A stretch of 64,000 nucleotides of DNA from Bacteroidales bacterium (GTDB taxonomy: Bacteria > Bacteroidota > Bacteroidia > Bacteroidales > UBA932): contig JAFVAU010000016.1 of assembly GCA_017480345.1 (NCBI GenBank), positions 84,464-148,463 of the forward strand, written 5' to 3'. Made by a program: the position numbers and the translations under genes. The stretch's first letter is position 1; each line of letters begins with the position of its first letter. A model generated the notes under the pieces. The model searched no databases. It was not told the DNA's origin and worked only from the letters and a program-made list of their open reading frames with translations. Below, in pieces: positions 41,656 to 50,386 of the stretch.

Positions 41656-43218
41656 ATGAGTAATACCCATGCCGTTCTGAAAGACCTGGTGTACTCCCTG
41701 GGAAGCAAGCTCAAGGAGTCACTCGTTTCCGTGTTGCCGGTCAGCCTCATTGTTCTGGCGCTTTCCCTCACTCCCTGGGTGGACATCTCCGGAGAGGAAC
41801 TCACCACCTTCGGCGTGGCTACGCTCCTGCTCATCCTGGGTATCGGCCTGTTCAACCTGGGGGCCGATATGGCCATGACGCCCATGGGACAGTATATCGG
41901 AGAAGGGCTCACCTCTTCCAAGAAGATGGGCCTGCTGCTGTCGGTGGCCTTTGTGATGGGCCTGCTCATCACCATTGCCGAACCGGACCTGGCCGTGCTG
42001 GCCTCGCAGGTAAGCGCCGTCATGAACGGAACCGTGCTCATTGTCACGGTGGGCATAGGCGTAGGTATAATGCTCCTGATCGGCGTCATCAAAATCCTCT
42101 TCCACCACGACCTCACCAGCATCCTGATGTTCTTTTACATGATGATGTTCTGCCTGGCGGCCCTGCTGCTGGATACGGACAACAACTGGCCCCTGGTGTC
42201 CATGTGCTTTGACTCGGGCGGCGTCACCACCGGTCCCATCACCGTGCCCTTCATCATGGCTCTGGGCGTGGGCATCGCCCTCACGGTGGGCGGCCGCAAT
42301 GCCAGCGAGAACAGCTTCGGCCTCATCGCCCTGTGCTCGGTGGGCCCCATCGTGGCCGTGCTGGTGCTCTCCATCCTGTCCAAGGGCAGCCTGGATTTCA
42401 ACGTCCCGGACTATTCCATGGACAGCATCCTGGCCGAGGGAATGGGACACGTCCTGGTGGGCTCCATGTTTAACGTGACCAAGTCGCTGGTTTTCATTAT
42501 CCTCTTCTTTTTTGTGCTGCAGTTCACCGTCCTGAAGCTGCCCCGCACCAAAATTTTGCAGATTCTCTTCGGCATCCTCTATACTTTTGTCGGCCTGGTC
42601 CTTTTCCTGGCGGCCGTGGAGATGGCTTTCATGCCCATCGGCTTCAAGATCGGGACCCAATTGGCGGCCCAGCAGCCGGCCCTCATCATCGGCCTGGCCT
42701 TTGTGATTGGCATGGTAGTGGTGCTGGCAGAGCCGGCCGTGCACGTACTCAACACGCAGGTTCAGGACATCACCGGCGGAGAGGTATCCAAGGGGCAGAT
42801 GATGACGGCCCTGTCCATCGGCGTGGGTGTTTCCATCGGCCTGTCCGTAATCAGGGTCTATTTTGACTTCTCCCTCCTGTACTATCTCATTCCCGGGTAC
42901 GTCCTTTCCCTGGGACTGTCCTTCTTCGTTCCCAAACTGTACACGGCCATTGCCTTCGACTCCGGCGGCGTGGCCAGCGGCCCGCTAACCTCCAGCTTCA
43001 TCCTTCCGCTGGTGGTGGGCGCCTGCGTAACCATGCACGGAGAATCCCGCGTGCTGGAGCTGGCCTTCGGCGTGGTGGCCATGGTGGCCATGACGCCCCT
43101 CATCACCATCCAGAGCCTGGGTTTCAAGTCCGTCCTGAGCACCCGCTATCGCCGGAATACGGCCATGCGCCGCATCCTGGCCTCTACGGAAGAAGACCCC
43201 ATCATTTACTTCGAATAG
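41656..43218 (+). CDS. DUF1538 membrane protein, two-repeat transporter-like
   Basis: A 520-residue, very hydrophobic protein with about 12 membrane segments in two homologous halves. Each half repeats a pattern like ALGVGI/SIGVGV and FDSGGVTTGPITVPF / FDSGGVASGPLTSSF, the mark of DUF1538. The function is not established; the duplicated fold and conserved DSGG motif suggest a transporter or channel. It is followed within 2-3 bp by two small PII-like proteins, so it may be gated by them. The ATG at 41656 is chosen because the hydrophobic family start follows and the upstream open frame is antisense to other genes. Confidence 0.8.
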   Translation: MSNTHAVLKDLVYSLGSKLKESLVSVLPVSLIVLALSLTPWVDISGEELTTFGVATLLLILGIGLFNLGADMAMTPMGQYIGEGLTSSKKMGLLLSVAFVMGLLITIAEPDLAVLASQVSAVMNGTVLIVTVGIGVGIMLLIGVIKILFHHDLTSILMFFYMMMFCLAALLLDTDNNWPLVSMCFDSGGVTTGPITVPFIMALGVGIALTVGGRNASENSFGLIALCSVGPIVAVLVLSILSKGSLDFNVPDYSMDSILAEGMGHVLVGSMFNVTKSLVFIILFFFVLQFTVLKLPRTKILQILFGILYTFVGLVLFLAAVEMAFMPIGFKIGTQLAAQQPALIIGLAFVIGMVVVLAEPAVHVLNTQVQDITGGEVSKGQMMTALSIGVGVSIGLSVIRVYFDFSLLYYLIPGYVLSLGLSFFVPKLYTAIAFDSGGVASGPLTSSFILPLVVGACVTMHGESRVLELAFGVVAMVAMTPLITIQSLGFKSVLSTRYRRNTAMRRILASTEEDPIIYFE

Positions 43219-43221
43219 CCT

Positions 43222-43587
43222 ATGCCGCAGCAAAAAAACATAGCTCCCGTAAAACTGGAACTCCTGTTTGCCATCGTGCACAACAGCAAACAGGCGTATT
43301 TCTCCAGCCTCATCCAGTCCCGGCAGGCCAACCTGCAGGTCACACTCCCCTGCAAGGGGACCACGCACCTCATCCTGAACTACCTGGGCCTGGCAGACCG
43401 TCCCAAGACCCTGGTGGTGAGCGTCGTGCGCTCAGACGAGGCCGGGGAAATCATTTCCCTGCTCCATGAGCATTTCCTAAAAGGAGAGGAGTATAAAGGC
43501 ATAGCCTTCACTGTTCCCCTCTCCAGCATGATAGGCACCCTCGCCTACGGCTTCCTCAGCAACGAAAAACAAGTAATCCAAGCATAG
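43222..43587 (+). CDS. Small PII-like/unknown protein in the DUF1538 operon
   Basis: A 121-residue soluble protein with an alternating beta-alpha-beta pattern (KLELLFAIVHNSKQAYF, then KTLVVSVVRSDEAGEI and GIAFTVPLSSM), consistent with a PII-like ferredoxin fold. No clear nucleotide-binding loop can be named. It is 3 bp after the DUF1538 gene and 2 bp before another PII-like gene. I infer a regulatory subunit of the membrane protein. Confidence 0.6.
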   Translation: MPQQKNIAPVKLELLFAIVHNSKQAYFSSLIQSRQANLQVTLPCKGTTHLILNYLGLADRPKTLVVSVVRSDEAGEIISLLHEHFLKGEEYKGIAFTVPLSSMIGTLAYGFLSNEKQVIQA

Positions 43588-43589
43588 AT

Positions 43590-43904
43590 ATGGCCGACGA
43601 AAAGAATTTTGAACTGGTTGTCTGCATCGTGAACGCAGGCTATTCGGAAAACGTTATGACCGCAGCCCGGTCGGCCGGAGCGCGGGGTGGCAGCATCGTC
43701 CGCGGCCGCGGAAGCGCCAACCCCGAGTCGGAGGAGTTCTTCGGCGTCACCATCCAGCCGGACAAGGAGATTGTGCTGGTGCTGGTATCGGCCGATATCA
43801 AGGACGCCGTCCTCAAAGCCATCTACAAGAACGCCGGCCTCTCCACCGAGGGCGTGGGCATCGTCTTCTCCCTCCCCGTCTCCCGCACCACCTTCGACAT
43901 GTAA
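43590..43904 (+). CDS. PII-family (GlnB/GlnK-like) regulatory protein
   Basis: A 104-residue protein resembling nitrogen-regulatory PII proteins: FELVVCIVNAGYSENVMTAA as the first beta-alpha unit and GARGGSIVRGRG in the T-loop position, then VTIQPDKEIVLVLV. PII proteins are trimers that sense ATP, ADP or other nucleotides and bind transporters such as AmtB. Here the partner is probably the DUF1538 protein, in the same way that SbtB accompanies SbtA. The uridylylated tyrosine of classical GlnB is not evident. Confidence 0.75.
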   Translation: MADEKNFELVVCIVNAGYSENVMTAARSAGARGGSIVRGRGSANPESEEFFGVTIQPDKEIVLVLVSADIKDAVLKAIYKNAGLSTEGVGIVFSLPVSRTTFDM

Positions 43905-43950
43905 ATCGGCCCGGATTTTGGTGACAGTCAAATAGCTGGCCCTCAGCGTA

Positions 43951-43997
43951 TTATAAGAAACTTCTCGTTCAATTTTTGAACGAGAAGTTTCTTATAA
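43951..43997. terminator. 22 bp perfect stem between convergent operons
   Basis: ttataagaaacttctcgttc plus aa (43951-43972) pairs exactly with 43976-43997, leaving a 3-base loop TTT. It lies between the end of the PII-like gene and the end of the AzgA-type permease gene and would act as a bidirectional terminator. The length and perfection are unusual for an ordinary terminator. Confidence 0.75.
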
Positions 43998-44027
43998 CAA
44001 TATGTGTATCAATCACTTGGTTGTCAC

Positions 44028-45359
44028 CTAAATGAAGATATACTTGCAGATGAACAGGGCGGCCAGGATCCACATGGTGATGGAGATGTCCTTGAAGCGG
44101 CCGGCCACGGCGTGGCAGCCCACATAGGTGATCACACCCAGGAGGATACCGTCGGAGATGCTGTAGGCAAGCGGCATCATGATGATGGTCACGAAAGCCG
44201 GGATGGCCTTGCAATAGTCGTCCCAGTGGATGCGGGTGACGGAATGCATCATCATCACGCCCACGATGATGAGGGCGGGAGCGGTGGCGGCACCGGGGAT
44301 GGCCAGGAACAGCGGGCTGAAGAACAGGGCCAGGGCGAAGCAGCAGGCCGTAGAGAAGGCCGTGAGGCCGGTACGGCCGCCTTCACCTACGCCGGCAGCG
44401 CTTTCCACATAAGTGGTGGTGGTGGAAGTACCCAGGCAGGCGCCGGCAACGGTACCGATGGAATCGGCCAGGAACATCTGCTCCATGCCGGGGATGTCGT
44501 CTCTGCGGTTTCCTTCGGGAACCAGGTTGGCACCGTGGTGTACGCCGATGATGGTGCCCATGGTGTCGAACATATCAATGAACAGGAAGGTGAAAACCAC
44601 CACCAGCATATCCAGGGTGAAGATGTTGTGCCACTCGAACTGGAAGGCGATGGGCTTCACGCTGTCCGGAAGGGCCACGACGCCATTCAGTTTGGTAATG
44701 GCCTCACCGGTGGCCGGATCCTTGATCACCAGACCCAGGAGGGTGGTGGCCAGGATGCCCCAGAGCATGCCGCCGCGGACCTTGGCCATGACCAGACCGG
44801 CGGTGATGAACAGGCCAATCATGCCCAGCAGGGCCTTTCCTTCGGTGATTTCGCCCAGGGAAACCAGGGTGGCGTCGTTGTTCACAATGATACCGGCGTT
44901 CTGCAGGCCGATGAAGGCGATGAACAGGCCGATACCCGCGCCGATGGCCTTCTTCAAGGTGCCGGGGATGGCATTCAGCAGCCAGGTACGCACCTTGGTG
45001 AGGGTGAGGATGATGAAGAGGATACCTTCAATGAGAACGGCCGTGAGGGCGAACTGCCAGCTGTACCCCATGCCCAGGCAGACGGTGTACACGAAGAAGG
45101 CGTTCAGGCCCATACCGGGGGCCAAACCGAAAGGTTTCTTGGCATACAGGGCCATCACCAGGGTACCGATGATGGCGGCCAGGGCGGTGGCGGTAAAGAC
45201 GGCGCCGCCGGGCATGCCAGGGAGGGCACTGAAGATACCCGGGTTCACGGCCAGGATATAGGCCATGGTGAGGAAGGTGGTGATGCCGGCCAGAATTTCC
45301 GTACGGACGTTGTTCACCTTGGAATCAAAACCGAAAAGCTTTTCGAAAGTTGGTTTCAT
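44028..45359 (-). CDS. AzgA/PbuG-type purine permease (NCS2)
   Basis: A 443-residue transporter with about 12-14 membrane segments. ILAGITTFLTMAYILAVNP and KPFGLAPGMGLNAFF are signatures of the AzgA-like branch that imports adenine, guanine or hypoxanthine by proton symport. It ends a three-gene operon with a DUF5020 outer-membrane protein (17 bp gap) and a uracil-type permease. Confidence 0.9.
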   Translation of the reverse strand: MKPTFEKLFGFDSKVNNVRTEILAGITTFLTMAYILAVNPGIFSALPGMPGGAVFTATALAAIIGTLVMALYAKKPFGLAPGMGLNAFFVYTVCLGMGYSWQFALTAVLIEGILFIILTLTKVRTWLLNAIPGTLKKAIGAGIGLFIAFIGLQNAGIIVNNDATLVSLGEITEGKALLGMIGLFITAGLVMAKVRGGMLWGILATTLLGLVIKDPATGEAITKLNGVVALPDSVKPIAFQFEWHNIFTLDMLVVVFTFLFIDMFDTMGTIIGVHHGANLVPEGNRRDDIPGMEQMFLADSIGTVAGACLGTSTTTTYVESAAGVGEGGRTGLTAFSTACCFALALFFSPLFLAIPGAATAPALIIVGVMMMHSVTRIHWDDYCKAIPAFVTIIMMPLAYSISDGILLGVITYVGCHAVAGRFKDISITMWILAALFICKYIFI

Positions 45360-45376
45360 GCCGATTCCCTCCTATA

Positions 45377-46162
45377 TTAGAATACCCATTTCACACCCAG
45401 GCAGGGACGGGCCCAGAAGCCCTTGGCGCTGCCGAAATCGTAGGAAAGCTCCACCTCGCCGCCCACATTGAAGTTGGGGACACCGAACCACTGGCCCACA
45501 CTGTACCAGATCTGAGGCTCGGAGAGGAAGACGAAACGGGACTTGCGCCCCTGGCTCCAGTCGCGATAGTCCGCCGCCTTGTCATCCAGGAAAGGATACA
45601 CGTCATGATCCTGCCACCAGAAATCGGCAAAGCCGCTGAAGCGCAATCCCTTGGCGCCGAACAGATCCTGCAGGCCCCAAACCAGGGTAAGCTGCATGGG
45701 AATCTGGCTCTTGTAGCCTTCGGGAAGACCGCGGTAGTCCGTCCACTTGTAGAGCAGTTTCACATTGAGCGTGTTCCGGAAGTCTTTGCTGTGGAAGAAG
45801 TAGTCCAGACCCACCAGGAAGGCGTTGTTGATGGAATACTTGTTGTAGATGCCACCATTGTACTCGACATGGGCGCTGAGGCCGCCCAGCTTGGTGTTCT
45901 GCCAGAAATTCAGGCAGCGGGCAATCTCCATGTACGTACCGTTAGGAGAAATAATCCTGTTGTCGATACGGTTGTTGAAGTCGTGGTCCACGAAGAAGAA
46001 GGTGTTTCCCCAATTGTCATTGTAGAAACCTTCGATGGTGGTGGTTACATGCTTACGATCCTTGCCGAAATCGTAAAACACCTGGATGTTGGTCTGGGCC
46101 GCGGCCAGCTGGCCGAAGGCGAGCGTTGCCACAGCAACGGCGAGAATAGTTTTTTTAGACAT
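45377..46162 (-). CDS. DUF5020 family outer-membrane protein, Tsx-like
   Basis: A 261-residue protein with a signal peptide (cleavage near LAAAQ) and a small beta-barrel pattern ending in the aromatic GVKWVF. DUF5020 proteins are related to the nucleoside channel Tsx. Placed between two nucleobase permease genes with 17 and 33 bp gaps, it probably lets nucleosides or bases through the outer membrane. No TonB box is seen. Confidence 0.8.
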   Translation of the reverse strand: MSKKTILAVAVATLAFGQLAAAQTNIQVFYDFGKDRKHVTTTIEGFYNDNWGNTFFFVDHDFNNRIDNRIISPNGTYMEIARCLNFWQNTKLGGLSAHVEYNGGIYNKYSINNAFLVGLDYFFHSKDFRNTLNVKLLYKWTDYRGLPEGYKSQIPMQLTLVWGLQDLFGAKGLRFSGFADFWWQDHDVYPFLDDKAADYRDWSQGRKSRFVFLSEPQIWYSVGQWFGVPNFNVGGEVELSYDFGSAKGFWARPCLGVKWVF

Positions 46163-46195
46163 AAAACGTAGTTTATGGATTAATATATAAAGTAG

Positions 46196-47548
46196 TTATT
46201 TTCTCAGGGAAGGATTGATTTCAAAGTCCACGGCCTTGTCTCCTTGGGGATTGGAGCCGAATTCATAGTCCTTGCCGGGAAGTACGGCATTGAGGAAGAT
46301 ACCCACCAGGGCAGCCACGGCCAGGCCGCTCAGGGAGGTGAAGCCCAGAGAGATGGCGTCGCCGGCACCGTACTTGATGCCGATGGCCAGCACCAGGATG
46401 AAGGCCAGGATGAGCACGTTGCGGCTCTTGGTGAAATCCACCACGTTCTCTACCACGTTCCGCACGCCCACGGCGGAAATCATACCGTACAGCACCAGGG
46501 ACACGCCGCCGATGGTGGAAGCGGGCATGCAGGCAATGAGGGCGCTGAACTTGGGGCAGAAGCTCAGGATGATGGCAAACACGGCCGCAATGCGGATCAC
46601 GCGGGGATCGAACACGCGGGTAAGGTTCAGAACGCCAGTATTTTCACCGTAGGTGGTATTGGCCGGGGCGCCGAACAGGGAGGCCAGCATGGTGGCCAGG
46701 CCGTCACCCATCAGGGTGCGGTGCAGGCCCGGATCGGCCAGATAGTTTTCTCCGGTGGTGGAGGAGATGGCGCACATGTCTCCGATATGTTCCATCATGG
46801 TTGCCAGGGAGATGGGAACGATGGCGATGACGGCACTGAGCACGAGGCCCCAGTTGGGATTGGCGAACACATGGAAGGCGGTGTTTTCCCACTGGAAAGG
46901 AACGCCGACCCAAGCCGCTTCCTTCACAGGGCTGAAGTCACAGAGGCCGAAGCAGGCCGCCACCGCATAAGAGCCCAGAACGCCCAGCAGGATGGGGATG
47001 ATCTTGATCATTCCCCTGCCCCAGATATTGCAAACGATGATGATGGCGATGGCCAACAGGGCGATCCACCAATTGCTGTTGCAGTTCTGGATGGCGCTTC
47101 CGCTAAGCGTGAGGCCGATGGCAATGATGATGGGGCCGGTCACGATGGGCGGGAAGAAACGCATCACCTTCTTGACGCCGTATGCGGCGATGAACCCTGC
47201 CAGCACAAAATAAAGAATGCCTGCCGAGAAAACTCCGATGCAGGCATAAGGCAATGATTGCGTGGCGTTGAGTCCTTGGGCTTCTCCCATTGAGACTACC
47301 GCAGCGTAGCCACCGAGAAAAGCGAAGGACGAGCCCAGAAATGCCGGGACCTTCATCTTGGTAAGGAGGTGAAAAAGAAGGGTGCCGAGTCCTGCGAAAA
47401 GGAGGGTGGCGCTCATGGAGAGACCGGTGATCACCGGAACCAGTACCGTGGCTCCGAACATGGCGAACATGTGCTGGAGGCCGAGGGTAAGCATCTTACC
47501 CATTCCGAGCGTACGGGCGTCATAGATGGCGTTCTGATTTTTTGTCAT
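46196..47548 (-). CDS. uraA: Uracil/xanthine permease (NCS2, UraA-like)
   Basis: A 450-residue permease. GLQHMFAMFGATVLVP at the start, the NCS2 block HIGDMCAISSTTG and the FGAPANTTYGENTGV segment are typical of UraA. It imports uracil by proton symport. First gene of the nucleobase operon, with a good promoter 54-85 bp upstream. Confidence 0.9.
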   Translation of the reverse strand: MTKNQNAIYDARTLGMGKMLTLGLQHMFAMFGATVLVPVITGLSMSATLLFAGLGTLLFHLLTKMKVPAFLGSSFAFLGGYAAVVSMGEAQGLNATQSLPYACIGVFSAGILYFVLAGFIAAYGVKKVMRFFPPIVTGPIIIAIGLTLSGSAIQNCNSNWWIALLAIAIIIVCNIWGRGMIKIIPILLGVLGSYAVAACFGLCDFSPVKEAAWVGVPFQWENTAFHVFANPNWGLVLSAVIAIVPISLATMMEHIGDMCAISSTTGENYLADPGLHRTLMGDGLATMLASLFGAPANTTYGENTGVLNLTRVFDPRVIRIAAVFAIILSFCPKFSALIACMPASTIGGVSLVLYGMISAVGVRNVVENVVDFTKSRNVLILAFILVLAIGIKYGAGDAISLGFTSLSGLAVAALVGIFLNAVLPGKDYEFGSNPQGDKAVDFEINPSLRK

Positions 47549-47601
47549 ATAATAAAGGTTTGTAGAGTGAATTCCAACCGCACAGGCCTTTAATGACCGG
47601 A

Positions 47602-47633
47602 CAAAGGTAGATATTAAATTTTTTTAATACAAT
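47602..47633 (-). promoter_or_regulatory. Promoter of the nucleobase-uptake operon
   Basis: On the minus strand ATTG (47633-47630) is followed after 20 bp by TACCTTTG (47609-47602): -7 exact, -33 with one mismatch. The spacer is almost all A and T. The leader to the uraA ATG is about 50 bp. Confidence 0.6.
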
Positions 47634-47690
47634 GCCCCTGTCCATTTTTTTACGGAAAAGTTTTCAACAACCCTTTGTGGATAAGACGGC

Positions 47691-48200
47691 TCAGCGGTCT
47701 ACATAGTAACCAAGACCGCCCTCAAATCCCGTTCCGTCAACGAATTTCTTGAGAAGCCGGGCGCTTTCTTCCTTGTCAAACATCTCTTCATAGTCGTGAT
47801 GGTAGGAGGCATCGGGCACCACGTTCACGTCGAAGCGGATTTCCGCCATGCCCGAAGGAGAGATATTGCCCCAGAAACGGACGGAATGCTCTGCGCGGCC
47901 CACATTCTTGCGGCTGTCGTACTTGAGGGTGACCAGCATGTTGCGTTCCGGCGGAACCACCATCTCATGGTCGCTCTCCAGGACGATGCAGCCGCAGGAC
48001 GGCTGGATGTCCTTGATCACCAGCGGCACCTTCCCCTTGTTCTCCAGGCGCACCAGGACGGTGAGTTCCTGCCCCTGAAGGATGGGATAGTAGTGGCGGA
48101 CGGGGTCCCGGATTTCCACGGTGGTGTACTGCACCTTCCGGGTGCAGCCCATGATGGCCAGAAGGGCCAGCAGAACGAAGGGAACAATCCGTTTCATCAC
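47691..48200 (-). CDS. DUF1573 lipoprotein
   Basis: A 169-residue lipoprotein (lipobox IMGC, Cys19) with one DUF1573 Ig-like domain: LENKGKVPLVIKDIQPSCGC is the family signature, with the paired Cys around residue 69-71. Function unknown; in Bacteroidetes these occur singly or beside surface complexes. The start overlaps the DUF4838 gene by 4 bp, making it the last gene of the proposed exopolysaccharide operon. Confidence 0.85.
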   Translation of the reverse strand: MMKRIVPFVLLALLAIMGCTRKVQYTTVEIRDPVRHYYPILQGQELTVLVRLENKGKVPLVIKDIQPSCGCIVLESDHEMVVPPERNMLVTLKYDSRKNVGRAEHSVRFWGNISPSGMAEIRFDVNVVPDASYHHDYEEMFDKEESARLLKKFVDGTGFEGGLGYYVDR

Positions 48201-50386
48201 TTAAAATAGATTTCGTCTATACCCAAATCCCGGGTGTGGGAAGGAACAATGCGCAGCCGGACCCGGGCAGGCCGTCCGAAACTGGCCGGGCCGCGGAAGG
48301 TGACCTTCTCTCCCTCATCCACATAGTCGGACAGGCCTTCCTGGCGGAGGGTGCCCACATTGCGGTCATCGGCCCAGATTTCAACAGCCTTGGGAGGCGC
48401 CATGCGGTGCCGCTCGCTGTTCAGGAAGGACATGGAGAACTCCCCGGACTTTCCGGCCAGCACATCGGCCGGGAGTTCGATGACCAAATCCTTCTGGGGG
48501 AACACCTGCCAGCCCCAGTGGTAGTTCTGAGAGATGCCGGCCACCGCATCCGTGAGTTTGGTGGTGCGTTCACTGCCGCCGTCATAGCTCACCAGCAGCG
48601 GCTGCCGGAGCAGGAGATCGCGGCTCCACGCACTGCCGGCCAGCCACAGCTCCACTTCGTTTTCATAATCGGCCACATAGACACCCTGCTCGTTCACGCG
48701 GTCCATGTGGTCCGGCGCGGCGTATTCGTTGTCTGTCAGAATCCAGAGGTCTTCTTCCGGGGTCATGATTTTGAGATCCTCCACGGCGGCCCAGACTTCG
48801 GGTTTCACCACCCACTCGTCTCCCACATGCTCCGCAAATCCGCCGGAACCCAGGCCGTGGGAGCGGCACATCTCCAGGAAAGAGAAAGACACGAACTGCC
48901 GCGTTTTCTCGTAAATAATCCGCTCGCGATGCGTCATCTCCATGGCACTGGCCCGCAGGAACACGGAGTAGAATTCCCGGAAATCCTTCTCGAACAGATA
49001 GGAATGCAGGGCCTCCTCCATGCCGCCATACAGCGGCAGTTCCAGGGCGCTCCGACGGGCATGCTCCTCCATGGACAGCACCACCGAGGAATAAAACTGT
49101 CCCACATGGGGCATGGCATCGGCATAATAATCCTTCACCATGCGCTCGATGTCGGCGTCCGGATTAATCAGAAGCTGGGCCAGCAGGAAGGAATACATCT
49201 CCTGCTGCATGGAATAGAAATAGCCGCTGCCATTGAGGAACAGGCCCTTCACTCCCCTCTTCCTGTATTGGCGGAAACGCTCCTGCATTACATACAGGAT
49301 GGGATAAGGAGTGAGGTAATCGTCAAAGTTACAGACATAGTCCCAAATGTACACGTTGTCCGTTATCTGCTGCCATCGCTCCAGTTCCCGGAAGAACTGC
49401 TGACTGCGCTCGTCCTCGGACTGCCAGGCGCGGGGATATTCGATGGCCGACAGGAACACGCCCACATTGGCGGGAAGGCGGTGGTCGGGAAGGGCCTTGG
49501 TGGTGGAATAGCCGGGAATGAAGAAGGTATGGCCGGGGAAACGGGCGGAGAGCTTCTCCACGAAGGCCACCACGGCGGGCGTGGCGTTGGTCCTGGTGTT
49601 TCCGGCCGTCTCACAGCGGCGGCACATGCACACCCAGTCGTTGTCCGCCGGGCCGATGGTCATCCTGAGCGGATACTTGAGCCCGTCCCCATACTGGTCC
49701 ATGATGTACTTCTCCGTCAGTTCCAGCAGTTTGTCCGAAGAAAAGCAGAACTGATTCTGGTGCACTACGCCGTCGACCCCCTTGGCAAACAGGGACTGGT
49801 CCATGTTCTGGAAGCCGAAGGACTGGTCTCCGTTACTGCCCAGCACGCGGGAGAGATTGTGTCCCCAGATGCCCCAGTCCATCTCCAGGTTGTGGAGAGC
49901 CAGCAGCAGGGTCATGTCCGGATTCTGGTTGGTGGGCATATAGATGTCCCTGTATTCGAAGGGAAAGGTAACCACCGTATCCCGCCCGCTCAGCAGCAGC
50001 GGCGGAAGGTCGTCCGTCGAAATGTCCTTGTCTGCCTTTCCTATCATCTTGATAAACTGATATGTGAGCCAGATCATCGTGCGCTCGTCCTTGGCCCGGA
50101 GCAGGTAACCACCGCCGGGAAGGCGGGAGAAGCCGAAATCTCCGCCAAAATCATCGGCCACATGGACGGCCACCTCTATCCCGTCACGGCTTAACAAAGA
50201 GGCCTCCGAACGCCGCTGAAGGTGTTTTTTCAGATAATCGCTCATCTTCACGTCCAGCGCCCGTCCCTGTACGTCGGGATGGACATGATACTGGTGTACG
50301 GCATCCGCCCCGCGGACGAAATTGCCGCAGGACAGGGCCAGGAAGCCGGCCGCAAGCAGGCTAGAAAGTAATCGCAACAGAGACAT
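48197..50386 (-). CDS. DUF4838 glycoside-hydrolase-like lipoprotein
   Basis: A 729-residue lipoprotein (LALSC, Cys20). An N-terminal GH20b/GH67N-like domain (about 40-145) precedes the DUF4838 region (about 150-430), which contains a CxxC-like MCRRC and barrel-type strands such as NVYIWDYVCNFDDYLTPYP; the C-terminal 150 residues look like a carbohydrate-binding sandwich. The relatives cut or bind glycans. In this operon it may trim or modify the exported polymer, as PgaB does in poly-GlcNAc export; that analogy is inference. Overlaps the TPR-barrel gene by 26 bp. Confidence 0.75.
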   Translation of the reverse strand: MSLLRLLSSLLAAGFLALSCGNFVRGADAVHQYHVHPDVQGRALDVKMSDYLKKHLQRRSEASLLSRDGIEVAVHVADDFGGDFGFSRLPGGGYLLRAKDERTMIWLTYQFIKMIGKADKDISTDDLPPLLLSGRDTVVTFPFEYRDIYMPTNQNPDMTLLLALHNLEMDWGIWGHNLSRVLGSNGDQSFGFQNMDQSLFAKGVDGVVHQNQFCFSSDKLLELTEKYIMDQYGDGLKYPLRMTIGPADNDWVCMCRRCETAGNTRTNATPAVVAFVEKLSARFPGHTFFIPGYSTTKALPDHRLPANVGVFLSAIEYPRAWQSEDERSQQFFRELERWQQITDNVYIWDYVCNFDDYLTPYPILYVMQERFRQYRKRGVKGLFLNGSGYFYSMQQEMYSFLLAQLLINPDADIERMVKDYYADAMPHVGQFYSSVVLSMEEHARRSALELPLYGGMEEALHSYLFEKDFREFYSVFLRASAMEMTHRERIIYEKTRQFVSFSFLEMCRSHGLGSGGFAEHVGDEWVVKPEVWAAVEDLKIMTPEEDLWILTDNEYAAPDHMDRVNEQGVYVADYENEVELWLAGSAWSRDLLLRQPLLVSYDGGSERTTKLTDAVAGISQNYHWGWQVFPQKDLVIELPADVLAGKSGEFSMSFLNSERHRMAPPKAVEIWADDRNVGTLRQEGLSDYVDEGEKVTFRGPASFGRPARVRLRIVPSHTRDLGIDEIYFK

